From the NCBI RefSeq assembly GCF_000720135.1, contig NZ_JOIU01000002.1:304765-368764 (forward strand): DNA of 64,000 nucleotides, written 5' to 3'. Under the pieces are notes generated by a model that did no database searches, had not been told where the DNA came from, and was given only the letters and a program-made list of their open reading frames with translations. The stretch's first letter is position 1. Each line of letters opens with the position of its first letter. The position numbers and the translations under genes are program-made. The DNA is from Streptomyces sp. NRRL S-1022. GTDB lineage: Bacteria > Actinomycetota > Actinomycetes > Streptomycetales > Streptomycetaceae. Positions 17,134 through 25,784 of this stretch are shown piece after piece.

Positions 17134-17220
17134 TCAGCGGGTCGGCCGCTTCTCCAGGATCGCCGGCCGGCGGGTCGTGCCACCCTGGTCCTCGCGGACG
17201 ACGACCTTCTTGATCTCCAC
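17134..17220 (-). CDS. Candidate RiPP precursor peptide (28 aa)
   Basis: A short ORF starts at the GTG at 17220, with GGGGAG about nine bases upstream, and stops 2 bp before the radical SAM gene. The peptide begins (M)EIKKVVVREDQGGTT, continues with RRPAILEKRPTR and has no cysteine. The charged, Val-rich start could be a leader-like region, and the Thr/Arg/Lys-rich tail a core. Position directly before a RiPP-type B12-radical SAM gene is the main argument. Further GTG codons at 17226 and 17229 are possible starts. Conservation of the peptide in other genomes was not tested. Confidence 0.55.
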   Translation of the reverse strand: MEIKKVVVREDQGGTTRRPAILEKRPTR

Positions 17221-17247
17221 GCCCACCACTCCCCTCACGGCATGCCA

Positions 17248-17308
17248 ACGCCCTTGCGCCGCACGGCCGTCCACCATATGGACAGATGTGTGTGCGGCAC
17301 AAGGGCGT
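17248..17308. terminator. Large inverted repeat between pnkp and the RiPP locus
   Basis: Arms of 17 nt (17248-17264 and 17292-17308) pair with one mismatch. The 27-nt loop contains a smaller palindrome, GTCC ... GGAC, around CATATG. It lies downstream of the Pnkp stop codon and upstream of the precursor start, so it can end the hen1-pnkp transcript or shape the 5' leader of the RiPP operon. Confidence 0.55.
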
Positions 17309-17324
17309 CCCGTGACGGCCGCGG

Positions 17325-19892
17325 TCACAGCCGCGGGTCGACCGGTTCCGACTCCAGCGCCAGCACCCCGAACACGGCCTCGTGCACCCGCCACAGCGGC
17401 TCCCCGTCCGCGAGCCGGTCCAGGGCCTCCAGGCCGAGGGCGTACTCGCGCAGGGCCAGGGAGCGCTTGTGGTTCAGGAACCGCTGCCGCAGCCGGGCCA
17501 GGTTCTCCGGCCGGGTGTACTCCGGACCGTAGACGATCCGCAGGTACTCACGGCCCCGGCACTTGATGCCGGGCTGCACCAGCCGGCCCTCGGCGTCGCG
17601 GACGAGCGCGCCGAGCGGCTTGACGACCATGCCCTCGCCGCCCCGGCCGGTCATCTCCAGCCACCAGTCGACGCCCGCGCGCACCGATTCCGGCTCGCCG
17701 GTGTCGACGTACAGCCGTCGGGTGGTCTGCAGCAGTCCGCTGCCGTCGTGCTCCACCAGCCGGTCGATCAGGGCCAGCTGTCGGTCGTGCGGGAGCGCGG
17801 CCAGGCTGCGGCCCTGGACCGCCAGCAGCTGGAAGGGGGCCAGCCGGACGCCGTCCAGGCCCTCGGTGGTCCAGCAGTAGCGGCGGTAGGCCGCGGTGAA
17901 CGCGGCGGCGTCGGCCGCCCGTTCCCGCTGCCGGGTGAGCAGGCCGCCCACGTCCGCGCCGCGTGCGGCCGCCGCTTCCAGGGCGGCGAGCGCGCCCGGG
18001 AACACCGCGCCGGAGGCGGCCCCGACGGCCGCGTACTGGCCGCGCAGCAGTCCCGAGGCCTTCAGCGACCAGGGCATCAGCTCGGCGTCCAGCAGCAGCC
18101 AGTCGGTGGCCAGTTCGTCCCACAGTCCGGCGCCGTCGGCCGCCGAGCGCAGCCGGCCGAGGATCTCCTCGGTCACCCCGGCGTCGTCGAAGAACGGCCG
18201 CCCGGTACGGGTGTACAGCGAGCCGGTGGGGCCGTCGACGCCGAACCGCCTGCGCGCCGCCTCCGCGTCCCGGCAGACCAGGGCCACGGCCCGGGAGCCC
18301 ATGTGCTTCTCCTCGCACACCACCCGCGCGACGCCGTCCCGCGCGTACTGCGCGAAGGCCTCCTCCGGGTGCTCCAGGAAGTGTCCGTCAGCGGCTGCGC
18401 CGCGGGCCCCGGTCTGTGAAGTGGCCGTGGGTGCCATGGTCGGCGGCAGGTACGGCAGCAGGCGCGGGTCGGTCGCGAAGCGGCTCATGACCTCCAGGGC
18501 CGCCGCCGCGTTCTCCTCCCGGACCGCCACCCGGCCCGCGTGCCGGGTCTCCACGGCCCGGCGGCCGTGCACGTCCGCCAGGTCCAGCGGCCGGCCGTCG
18601 TGCCCGCCGGGCGCCTCGGTGCGCAGCGGACGCGCCGGCTCGTACCAGACCCGCTCGGCCGGTACGTCGACCAGCTCGCGCTCCGGCCAGCGCAGCGCGG
18701 TGAGCTTGCCGCCGAACACGGCCCCGGTGTCCAGGCAGATGGTGTTGTTGAGCCAGGTGGCCTCGGGCACCGGGGTGTGGCCGTAGACCACGGCCGCACG
18801 GCCCCGGTAGTCCTCCGCCCACGGGTAGCGCACGGGCAGGCCGAACTCGTCGGTCTCGCCGGTGGTGTCGCCGTACAGGGCGTGCGAGCGGACCCGGCCG
18901 GAGGTGCGGCCGTGGTACTTCTCGGGCAGGCCGGCGTGGCAGACCACCAGCCTGCCGCCGTCCAGGACGTAGTGGCTGACCAGTCCGTCCAGGAACTGCC
19001 GGACCTCCGCCTCGAACTCCTCGCTCTCCCCCTCCATCTGCGCGATGGTCTCGGCGAGCCCGTGGGTGTGCTGGACCTTGCGGCCCCTGAGGTGACGGCC
19101 GTACTTGTTCTCGTGGTTGCCGGGGACGCACAGCGCGTTGCCCGACTTCACCATCGCCATGACGCGGCGCAGCACGCCGGGGCTGTCCGGGCCGCGGTCG
19201 ACCAGGTCGCCGACGAACACGGCGGTGCGGCCGTCCGGGTGCACCCCGTCGGCGTAGCCCAGCTTCGCCAGCAGCGCCTCCAGTTCGGCGGAGCAGCCGT
19301 GGATGTCGCCGATGATGTCGAACGGGCCGGTGAGGTGGGTCAGGTCGTTGAGGCGCTTCTCGGTGACGACGGTGGCGTCCTCGGCCTCCTGTACGCCGCG
19401 CAGGACGTGCACCTTGCGGAAGCCCTCGCGCTCCAGCCGGCGCAGCGAGCGGCGCAGTTCGCGGATGTGCCGCTGGATGACCCGGCGGGGCATGTCGGCC
19501 CGGTCGGTGCGGGCCGCGTTGCGCTCGGCGCACACCTCCTCCGGCATGTCCAGCACGATGGCGATGGGCAGCACGTCGTACTCCCTGGCCAGTTCGATCA
19601 GCCGGCGCCGGGCGTCCTGCTGCACGCTGGTGGCGTCCACGACGGTGCGCCGGCCGGCGGCCAGCCGCTTGCCGGCGATGTAGTGCAGGACGTCGAAGGC
19701 GTCCCGGGTGGCGCTCTGGTCGTTCTCGTCGTCGCCGACCAGGCCGCGGCAGAAGTCGGAGGAGATCACCTCGGTGGGCTTGAAGTGCCTGCGGGCGAAG
19801 GTGGACTTGCCGGATCCCGAGGCGCCGACGAGGACGACGAGGGAGAGGTCGGTGACGGGCAGGGTCCGCCCCTTGTGCCGTGTGCCGCTCAT
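17325..19892 (-). CDS. pnkp: Polynucleotide kinase-phosphatase-ligase (RNA repair)
   Basis: This 855-residue protein has the three Pnkp modules. The 5'-kinase carries a Walker A GASGSGKST at 23-31. The binuclear metallophosphoesterase has GDIHG (195-199), GDLVDRGP (228-235), GNHE (258-261) and VYGHTP (369-374). The adenylyltransferase/ligase domain has motif I EEKHMGSRAV, with K529 as the likely AMP-accepting lysine, and later GGEGMVVKP. Pnkp heals the broken RNA ends and, with Hen1, seals them. The Hen1 gene is immediately upstream and overlaps by ATGA, so the pair is coupled. A short Gly/Ala-rich stretch near 494-504 before motif I looks like a small insertion. A large hairpin follows the gene. 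Confidence 0.93.
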   Translation of the reverse strand: MSGTRHKGRTLPVTDLSLVVLVGASGSGKSTFARRHFKPTEVISSDFCRGLVGDDENDQSATRDAFDVLHYIAGKRLAAGRRTVVDATSVQQDARRRLIELAREYDVLPIAIVLDMPEEVCAERNAARTDRADMPRRVIQRHIRELRRSLRRLEREGFRKVHVLRGVQEAEDATVVTEKRLNDLTHLTGPFDIIGDIHGCSAELEALLAKLGYADGVHPDGRTAVFVGDLVDRGPDSPGVLRRVMAMVKSGNALCVPGNHENKYGRHLRGRKVQHTHGLAETIAQMEGESEEFEAEVRQFLDGLVSHYVLDGGRLVVCHAGLPEKYHGRTSGRVRSHALYGDTTGETDEFGLPVRYPWAEDYRGRAAVVYGHTPVPEATWLNNTICLDTGAVFGGKLTALRWPERELVDVPAERVWYEPARPLRTEAPGGHDGRPLDLADVHGRRAVETRHAGRVAVREENAAAALEVMSRFATDPRLLPYLPPTMAPTATSQTGARGAAADGHFLEHPEEAFAQYARDGVARVVCEEKHMGSRAVALVCRDAEAARRRFGVDGPTGSLYTRTGRPFFDDAGVTEEILGRLRSAADGAGLWDELATDWLLLDAELMPWSLKASGLLRGQYAAVGAASGAVFPGALAALEAAAARGADVGGLLTRQRERAADAAAFTAAYRRYCWTTEGLDGVRLAPFQLLAVQGRSLAALPHDRQLALIDRLVEHDGSGLLQTTRRLYVDTGEPESVRAGVDWWLEMTGRGGEGMVVKPLGALVRDAEGRLVQPGIKCRGREYLRIVYGPEYTRPENLARLRQRFLNHKRSLALREYALGLEALDRLADGEPLWRVHEAVFGVLALESEPVDPRL

Positions 19893-21352
19893 GCCGCCGT
19901 CGCCTCCTTCTCGTTCCTGATCGTGAACACGGCCATCTGGGTGGGCGGGCCCACCTCGGGGTCCTCGTCGCCGACGGGGCTGAACCCGACGTCGTAGCCG
20001 TGCCGTCCGGCCACGGCCGCCGCCCAGCCGCGGAACTCCTCGCGGGTCCACTCGAAGCGGTGGTCGCCGTGCCGGACGTGCCCGGCGGGCAGGCTCTCCC
20101 AGCGCACGTTGTACTCCACGTTCGGGGTGGTCACGACGACGGTGCGCGGGCGGGCGTGGCCGAAGACGGCGTACTCCAGGGCGGGCAGCCGGGGCAGGTC
20201 GAGGTGCTCGACGACCTCGCTCAGCACGGCGGCGTCGTAGCCCTTGAGCCGGTTGTCGGTGTAGACGAGGGAGCCCTGGACGAGCTGGACCCGCGCGGCC
20301 TGGCGTTCGCCCATGCGGTCCAGCTTCAGCCGCCGGGCGGCGACGGTCAGGGCGCGCGCCGACACGTCGACGCCGACGATCTCGGTGAACCGCACGTCCT
20401 TGAGCAGCGCCTGCACCAGCTGGCCCTGCCCGCAGCCGAGGTCCAGGACCCGGGCGGCACCGGACGCGCGCAGCGCCTCGGTGATCGCCTCGCGGCGCCG
20501 CACGGCGAGCGGGGCCGGCTTCTCCTCGGCCTCGGTGTCCTGCGCGACGGCGTTGTCGAGGTCCTCGACCTCGCTGTCGTCGGCCTCCGCGAGCCGCACC
20601 AGTTCCAGCCGCTCCCTCGCCTGCCGGGTCAGCGACCAGCGGCGCGCGAGGTACCGGCTGGTGATCAGGTGCTGTTCCGGGTGCTCGGCCAACCAGCCCT
20701 CGCCGGCCCGCAGCAGTTTGTCGACCTCGTCGGCGGAGACCCAGTAGTGCTTGGCGTCGTCCAGCACCGGCAGCAGCACGTACAGGTGGCGCAGGGCCTC
20801 GGCGAGGGTCAGCCGGTCCGACTCCAGCACCAGCCGCACGTACCGCGAGTCGCCCCACTCCGGGAACGCGGTGTCGAGCGGCACGGGGTCGGCGGTGACC
20901 GTCCAGCCGAGCGGTTCGAAGAGCCCTCGCACCAGACCCGCCCCGCCGCGGGCGGGCAGGGCCGGCACCTCGATGCGCAGGGGCAGGGGTGCGGCGGCCC
21001 GCTCCGGGCGGGCGGTGCACACTCCGCGCAGGGCGCTGGAGAAGACGTTGCCCAGCGCCACGGCGAGCAGCGAGGAGGCCGCGTAGGGGCGGTCGTTGAC
21101 GTACTGCGCGAGGGCGGCGTCGGGTGCGCCGCCGCGGCCCTTGCCCTTGCCCCGCCGGACCAGCGCGACGGTGTCGATCTCCAGCAGCAGCGCGGCCGTG
21201 CAGCGCCCGGCGTCCGCCTCGGGGTAGAAGACGTGCGCCGTGCCGTACGAGGTGGAGAAGGCCTGGGCCCTGCCGGGGTGCTTGTGCAGCAGGTACCCCA
21301 GGTCGGTGGCCGGGTTCCCGGCCGTACCGGTGGTGGAGATCGTCACGAACAT
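19889..21352 (-). CDS. hen1: Hen1 3'-terminal RNA ribose 2'-O-methyltransferase
   Basis: The 487 residues start MFVTISTTGTAGNPATDLGY, the typical Hen1 N-terminal domain that activates the Pnkp ligase. The C-terminal half is an AdoMet methyltransferase with VLDLGCGQGQLV, IVGVDVS, the metal-binding EVVEHLD motif and a downstream HGDHRFEWTREEF providing another histidine. It 2'-O-methylates the 3' end at a break so that the repaired RNA resists repeat cleavage. The gene starts at the ATG at 21352, with GGGGAG about ten bases upstream, and overlaps pnkp by 4 bp. Length and motif order match the bacterial family. Confidence 0.93.
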   Translation of the reverse strand: MFVTISTTGTAGNPATDLGYLLHKHPGRAQAFSTSYGTAHVFYPEADAGRCTAALLLEIDTVALVRRGKGKGRGGAPDAALAQYVNDRPYAASSLLAVALGNVFSSALRGVCTARPERAAAPLPLRIEVPALPARGGAGLVRGLFEPLGWTVTADPVPLDTAFPEWGDSRYVRLVLESDRLTLAEALRHLYVLLPVLDDAKHYWVSADEVDKLLRAGEGWLAEHPEQHLITSRYLARRWSLTRQARERLELVRLAEADDSEVEDLDNAVAQDTEAEEKPAPLAVRRREAITEALRASGAARVLDLGCGQGQLVQALLKDVRFTEIVGVDVSARALTVAARRLKLDRMGERQAARVQLVQGSLVYTDNRLKGYDAAVLSEVVEHLDLPRLPALEYAVFGHARPRTVVVTTPNVEYNVRWESLPAGHVRHGDHRFEWTREEFRGWAAAVAGRHGYDVGFSPVGDEDPEVGPPTQMAVFTIRNEKEATAA

Positions 21353-21449
21353 GCTGTCGAGTCTCCCCGGTCCGCACCTCGGCCGACCACCGGTTTTCCA
21401 GGCGGCGGCCGGTCCGTGACGGATCGGCCGCGGTGCGCAGGACCCTCGC

Positions 21450-22397
21450 TCAGGACGCGGCGTCGACGATCTTCCGGGCGGCCGCCATGGCCCGCCGGTC
21501 GTCGGCGCGCCGGTCCTCCAGCGCCTTCTTGTTCGCGGCGACGGCCTTCTTCTGCGCGCGGCTCTCGACGGCGTGCACCGCCTGGATGTACCGGGTGTCG
21601 AGCTTGCAGCGGGCGTCCGCGGCGGCGGTCTTCTTCTCCTTGGCCGACGGGCCGTCGCCGCGGTACCAGTCGGAGTCGGTGGAGGCCTGGTCCGGGTCGC
21701 TGTAGCGCAAGCCCTTCTTCTTCATGCACTTCGACCATTCGCGGTCGGCCTTCTTCCAGGCCGGGTCCTTCGAGGCTTCCTTGTGGGCCATGTACCAGTA
21801 CTGCAGGGGGAGCGAGTAGTAGCCGCTCAGCCGCACGCCGCCGATCTTCGTCGGCTTGGGCTCGGGGCCGTAGATCTTCTTGAGCGCCTCCCCCATGCAT
21901 CCCTTCTTCGGGATGGGGTTGCCGTGCGCGCGGTGGCTGTCGCCGGACTCGAAGCTGCCGGTGAGGGCCGCGTACTGGTCGGCCGGGAACTCCATGGGCT
22001 GGCTGCCGTCGGACTCGTCCCGCCGCGCGTTGTGATAGCCGTGCTCGGCGGCCAGGTCGGGGTCGTCCACGCCGTACGGGGTGGCGTCGCCGACCTTGCT
22101 GCCGCCGCCCATGAGGGTGCCCTGCCGGACCGGGTAGGTCGACTCGACCGTCCTGATGTCGAGCGTCTTGAAGCCGCTGAAGCCGAGCCGGACCATGCAC
22201 TTCCTGGCGAGGATCCACTGCGCCGTGCCGACCGCCTTGCCGTCGCGGGTCGTCGCGTCCGGAACGTAGGCGTTCAGCGGGAACGACTTCATGGTGTTGA
22301 GGCGGCGGGCCTCGCCGTCGGGGTCGTCGCCGCCGGCGAACTGGCAGGCGGACACGGCGAGCAGGCCGGTGAGGGCGAGGGGGAGGAGTTTGCGCAC
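21450..22397 (-). CDS. Secreted lipoprotein of unknown function
   Basis: The 315-residue protein starts MRKLLPLALTGLLAVSACQF, a short signal peptide with the lipobox LAVSAC, so Cys18 should be lipidated and the mature protein held outside the membrane. The mature part is Lys/Tyr-rich with several cysteines (ARKCMVRLGF, PKKGCMGEA, EWSKCMKKKGLRYS, DARCKLDTRY), which may pair, and ends in a Lys/Arg/Ala-rich helix. I do not recognise a catalytic family; similar lipoproteins are common in Streptomyces. It is divergent from the DD-peptidase gene, with 186 bp between the starts. Confidence 0.8.
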   Translation of the reverse strand: MRKLLPLALTGLLAVSACQFAGGDDPDGEARRLNTMKSFPLNAYVPDATTRDGKAVGTAQWILARKCMVRLGFSGFKTLDIRTVESTYPVRQGTLMGGGSKVGDATPYGVDDPDLAAEHGYHNARRDESDGSQPMEFPADQYAALTGSFESGDSHRAHGNPIPKKGCMGEALKKIYGPEPKPTKIGGVRLSGYYSLPLQYWYMAHKEASKDPAWKKADREWSKCMKKKGLRYSDPDQASTDSDWYRGDGPSAKEKKTAAADARCKLDTRYIQAVHAVESRAQKKAVAANKKALEDRRADDRRAMAAARKIVDAAS

Positions 22398-22583
22398 CGG
22401 GTCATCCGATCAGCCGGAGATCTTGTGCGCTGTGGCGGAGCCCACAGTTCCGCCGCACTGTGCCCACCGTTGGTCTGTTGTGAACTCCGCGTGTCCAACA
22501 TGTGATCTCCATTACGGCTCCCGGGCCCCGAACCTGATGGAGTGAGCCTCCGTCAACTGACCGATGACACAAGGGGGAAACCC

Positions 22584-23537
22584 ATGACCCACGGCAAGGG
22601 AATCCGCGGCCGCCGGAGAGCCGCCGTCGCGCTGACGGCCGGAGCCGTCCTCGGCGCCGGCGTCCTCGCGACCGCTCCCGCCCAGGCGGCGACGCCGGCC
22701 GCGGCCTCCGCCCCGCGCTCCGCCGCGGCGGCGCCGCAGGTGTCGGCCCAGGGCGCGTTCGCCATGAACACGGCCACGGGCAAGCAGCTCTTCGGCAAGG
22801 CGCCGGACGGGCAGCTGCGCACCGGCTCCACGACCAAGATCATGACGGCCCTGGTGGTGCTGTCGCAGCGGAACGTGAACCTCGGGAAGAAGGTGAAGAT
22901 CAAGAAGGAGTACACCGACTACGTCATCGACCCGGTCACCGACCAGCAGCGCTACTCCAGCGCCAACCTGATCCTGGGCGACTCGATGTCGGTCGGCGAC
23001 CTGCTGTACGGCCTGCTGCTCCCGTCGGGCTGCGACGCGGCCTACGCGCTGGCGGACACCTACGGCACGGGTTCCACGACGGCCCAGCGCACCAGGTCCT
23101 TCATCGGCAAGATGAACGCCAAGGCGCGTGAACTCGGCCTGAACAACACCCACTTCGACTCCTTCGACGGGGTGTCCAACGGCAAGAACCACTCCTCGCC
23201 GCGCGATCTGGCCAAGCTGGCCGGGACCGCGCTGAAGAACAAGACGTTCAGGAAGGTCGTCGGGACGAAGGTCTACGACGACATGAAGTCGTACCAGCCC
23301 GGCGGCGGCACGCACGCCATGAAGCCGTGGAACAACTCCAACAAGCTCCTCGGCACGTACCGGGGCGCGTTCGGCGTGAAGACCGGCTCCGGTCCGGAGG
23401 CGAAGTTCTGCCTGGTGTTCGCGGCCACCCGCGGCACGAAGACGGTCGTGGGCACGATCCTCGCGGACACGTCGGCGGACCAGCGCTTCAAGGACGCGAC
23501 GAAGATCCTCGACTACGGCTTCGCCCAGCGCGGCTGA
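22584..23537 (+). CDS. D-Ala-D-Ala carboxypeptidase/transpeptidase, Streptomyces K15-like
   Basis: This 317-residue exported serine DD-peptidase of the S11 family acts on peptidoglycan stem peptides. A signal peptide (RGRRRAAVALTAG ... APAQAA) is followed by an Ala-rich linker. The active-site motifs are S82-T-T-K85 (GSTTKIM), S148-G-C150 (LLPSGCDAA) and K266-T-G268 (GVKTGSG). The SGC variant, in place of the usual SGN, is the motif known from the Streptomyces K15 DD-transpeptidase, so a transpeptidase-like enzyme is likely. The ATG at 22584 has AAGGGGGAAA at good spacing; an upstream GTG at 22542 would place extra polar residues before the signal peptide. A strong hairpin follows the stop. 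Confidence 0.88.
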   Translation: MTHGKGIRGRRRAAVALTAGAVLGAGVLATAPAQAATPAAASAPRSAAAAPQVSAQGAFAMNTATGKQLFGKAPDGQLRTGSTTKIMTALVVLSQRNVNLGKKVKIKKEYTDYVIDPVTDQQRYSSANLILGDSMSVGDLLYGLLLPSGCDAAYALADTYGTGSTTAQRTRSFIGKMNAKARELGLNNTHFDSFDGVSNGKNHSSPRDLAKLAGTALKNKTFRKVVGTKVYDDMKSYQPGGGTHAMKPWNNSNKLLGTYRGAFGVKTGSGPEAKFCLVFAATRGTKTVVGTILADTSADQRFKDATKILDYGFAQRG

Positions 23538-23542
23538 GCCCC

Positions 23543-23570
23543 GCCGGGGGGATCACCGGGTCCCCCCGGC
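23543..23570 (+). terminator. Hairpin terminator after the DD-peptidase gene
   Basis: A perfect 9-bp stem, GCCGGGGGG (23543-23551) and CCCCCCGGC (23562-23570), with a 10-nt loop, lies 5 bp after the stop codon. The following 158 bp to the LLM gene show no gene. Confidence 0.7.
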
Positions 23571-23728
23571 TGGCGCCGCCCCCGACCGGCGGACGACCGG
23601 GGGCGACTCGGGCCACGGGGCCACGGGCGACCGGCGTCGGGTGCCCCGGGACCACCGGCGCCACCGCCTACCGCGGGGCCCGGCCGGCGATCCGGGGCGC
23701 GGGGGCCGGCGGGTGGGGCCGTGGGCGG

Positions 23729-24652
23729 TTACCGCAGCTGTGACTGGACCTGCGTGGCGATCAGTTCCAGGTGGTCCAGGTCGTCGAGATCGAGTACCTG
23801 GAGGTAGATCCGCTGGGTGCCGATGGCGGCGTACCGGCTGATCTTGTCGACGACCTCGGCCGGGGAGCCGGCCAGGCCGTTGGTCTTCAGCTCGTCCACC
23901 TCGCGGCCGATCGCGGCGGCACGGCGGGCCACCTCCCGGTCGTCCTTGCCGACGCAGACCACGAGCGCGTTGGAGTACGTCAGGTCGTCCGCGGCCCGGC
24001 CCGCCTCCACCGCGGCGGCCCGCACCCGGCCGAACTGCCGCTCGGTGTCCTCGATCGAGCCGAAGGGGATGTTGAACTCCTCGGCGTACCGGGCCGCGAG
24101 CCGCGGGGTCCGGGTCGCGCCGTGGCCGCCGATGAGCACCGGGACCTTCCGCTGGGCGGGCTTGGGCAGCGCGGGCGAGTCGGTGAGCTCGTAGTACGTG
24201 CCGTGGAAGTCGAAGGTCTTGCCGGCCTCGGCCGCCCACAGCCCGGTGACGATCGCGAGCTGCTCCTCCAGCCGCGCCATCTTCTCCTTCGGGAAGGGGA
24301 TGCCGTACGCCTTGTGCTCCTCCTCGAACCAGCCCGCGCCGAGACCGAGTTCGACCCGGCCGCCGGACATCTGGTCGACCTGGGCGACCTGGATGGCGAG
24401 CACGCCCGGCAGCCGGAAGGTGCCGGCGGTCATGAGGGTGCCGAGGCGGATGCGCTTGGTCTCGCGGGCCAGGCCGGCCAGCGTGATCCAGGCGTCCGTG
24501 GGCCCGGGCAGCCCGTCCGCTGCGCCCATGCGGAGGTAGTGGTCGGAGCGGAAGAAGGCGTCGAAGCCGAGGTCCTCGGTGGCCTTCGCCACGGTGAGCA
24601 GGGTGTCGTAGGTAGCCCCCTGCTGGGGCTCGGTGAAGATTCGAAGGTCCAT
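23729..24652 (-). CDS. LLM-class, F420-dependent oxidoreductase
   Basis: This 307-residue protein has the luciferase-like monooxygenase (beta/alpha)8 fold. Signatures are MDLRIFTEPQ at strand 1, LGFDAFFRSDHYL, TWITLAGLA-like DAWITLAGLARET, IRLGTLMTAGTFR, DQMSGGRVELGLGAGWFEEE and VPVLIGGHGATRT. The family TIGR03560-type proteins use coenzyme F420 in actinobacteria. The substrate cannot be predicted. The ATG at 24652 is chosen because strand 1 begins directly after it; an extension to 24706 lacks support. It stands alone between a terminator and the small ORF at 24890. Confidence 0.85.
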   Translation of the reverse strand: MDLRIFTEPQQGATYDTLLTVAKATEDLGFDAFFRSDHYLRMGAADGLPGPTDAWITLAGLARETKRIRLGTLMTAGTFRLPGVLAIQVAQVDQMSGGRVELGLGAGWFEEEHKAYGIPFPKEKMARLEEQLAIVTGLWAAEAGKTFDFHGTYYELTDSPALPKPAQRKVPVLIGGHGATRTPRLAARYAEEFNIPFGSIEDTERQFGRVRAAAVEAGRAADDLTYSNALVVCVGKDDREVARRAAAIGREVDELKTNGLAGSPAEVVDKISRYAAIGTQRIYLQVLDLDDLDHLELIATQVQSQLR

Positions 24653-24889
24653 ACACCTATCCTGCACGTCGCCGGCCGCGTCAACCGCGACGGCGCTCTG
24701 GGGCACGGCCGTTCACGGTCGGGTGAAAATCGCCCGCCCTGCGCGCCGGGGCCGCCGCGGGCCAGTGACCGGCCCCGGCGGTGGTCGTTGGGCCGTCGGA
24801 GCCGGACCGTCCGGCGCCCGCGCCGGGCGGTGGACGCCGCCGCGCGTCAACGCGCCGGCCCGGCTTGGCCGGGGGCCGAGGAGGCCGTC

Positions 24890-25054
24890 TTGTCCGAAGA
24901 GTCCGTTCCCCCGCAGCCGGGTCCCGCCGGCCGGCCCAAGGGGTTGCTGGAGCAGATGGAGGAGCTGATGGCGGCACTGAACGCGGACCTGTCGGCCCTG
25001 GCGGACCTCCAGGCGGGGGCGCCGACGCCGGGCCCGGCCGACGAGCGGGCCTGA
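24890..25054 (+). CDS. Small hypothetical protein (54 aa)
   Basis: The ORF begins at a TTG (24890) six bases after GAGGAGG, an unusually good ribosome binding site. The product has a Pro-rich start, an amphipathic middle (GLLEQMEELMAALNADLSAL) that should form one helix or a short coiled coil, and a Pro-rich acidic tail. No family was recognised. Codon third positions are G/C-rich. The strong site and the helix suggest a real gene; the TTG start is the weak point. Confidence 0.5.
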   Translation: MSEESVPPQPGPAGRPKGLLEQMEELMAALNADLSALADLQAGAPTPGPADERA

Positions 25055-25132
25055 ACCCGCCCGGACCATCCCGAGGACCGGCTCCGTCAGGATCCGCACG
25101 CCGGTGGGTGCCGACCGGCGGCCCGTGGCCCG

Positions 25133-25618
25133 TCACACCCCAGACGGGCTGTCCTGGGCGTCCTCCGGCAACATCTCCTCCCGCGCCGCCAGCTTGCGCA
25201 GCATCTCCAGGACGCGGTCGCGGGACTCGTCCGCCGCGTCGATCGCCTCCATGCACTGCCAGTACGTCGTCTCGTCGGCCGCGGCGCTGGCCATGCCGAC
25301 CAGGGCGATGCCGACCTCGCCGAGCAGGCCACCGAGGCAGAGCAGCGTCTCGCGGGCGTCGTCCAGCCGGGTGAGCTGGGCGGCCCGCAGGTCGCCCGGG
25401 TCGAGTTCGGGCGGGTCCAGGACTCCGCAGCCCCGGCCCGCCAGCTCGGTCAGGCCCAGCGCCTCGCCGCGCAGTTCCGGCGGGCCGGAGACCGCGAGCC
25501 GGCTGCCGATCGCCTGCGCCAGGGCCTGGGCCTGCCAGACCTCCGCCATCATCTCCGCCGAGTCGGCGCCCCCTGCCAGGGCGCGCCTGCTCGTGAGGAT
25601 GAGCCGTACCGCATCCAT
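25133..25618 (-). CDS. DUF6099-like helical protein
   Basis: This 161-residue protein is almost entirely helical: MDAVRLILTSRRALAG, EVWQAQALAQAIGSRL, LLGEVGIALVGMASAAADET and EAIDAADESRDRVLEMLRKL. It resembles a conserved Streptomyces family of unknown function (DUF6099, from memory). No catalytic or metal site is visible. The ATG at 25618 follows CGGGGGCATCGT. Upstream (25619-25784) is an AT-richer non-coding stretch that probably holds its promoter. Confidence 0.65.
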   Translation of the reverse strand: MDAVRLILTSRRALAGGADSAEMMAEVWQAQALAQAIGSRLAVSGPPELRGEALGLTELAGRGCGVLDPPELDPGDLRAAQLTRLDDARETLLCLGGLLGEVGIALVGMASAAADETTYWQCMEAIDAADESRDRVLEMLRKLAAREEMLPEDAQDSPSGV

Positions 25619-25784
25619 ACGATGCCCCCGTCCGTCCGCCGCGCCGTCACGCCCGGCTACTGAACTCTCTTGTCCACTACCCAGAGTGAGGGTCCATGGG
25701 GCGAAAAGCCAGAGGTAGGGGGAAATCTGTGGACAACAATTCGGATTCGACAGGCGATTCGACTACTCTGCGTAATGGCAGAGT

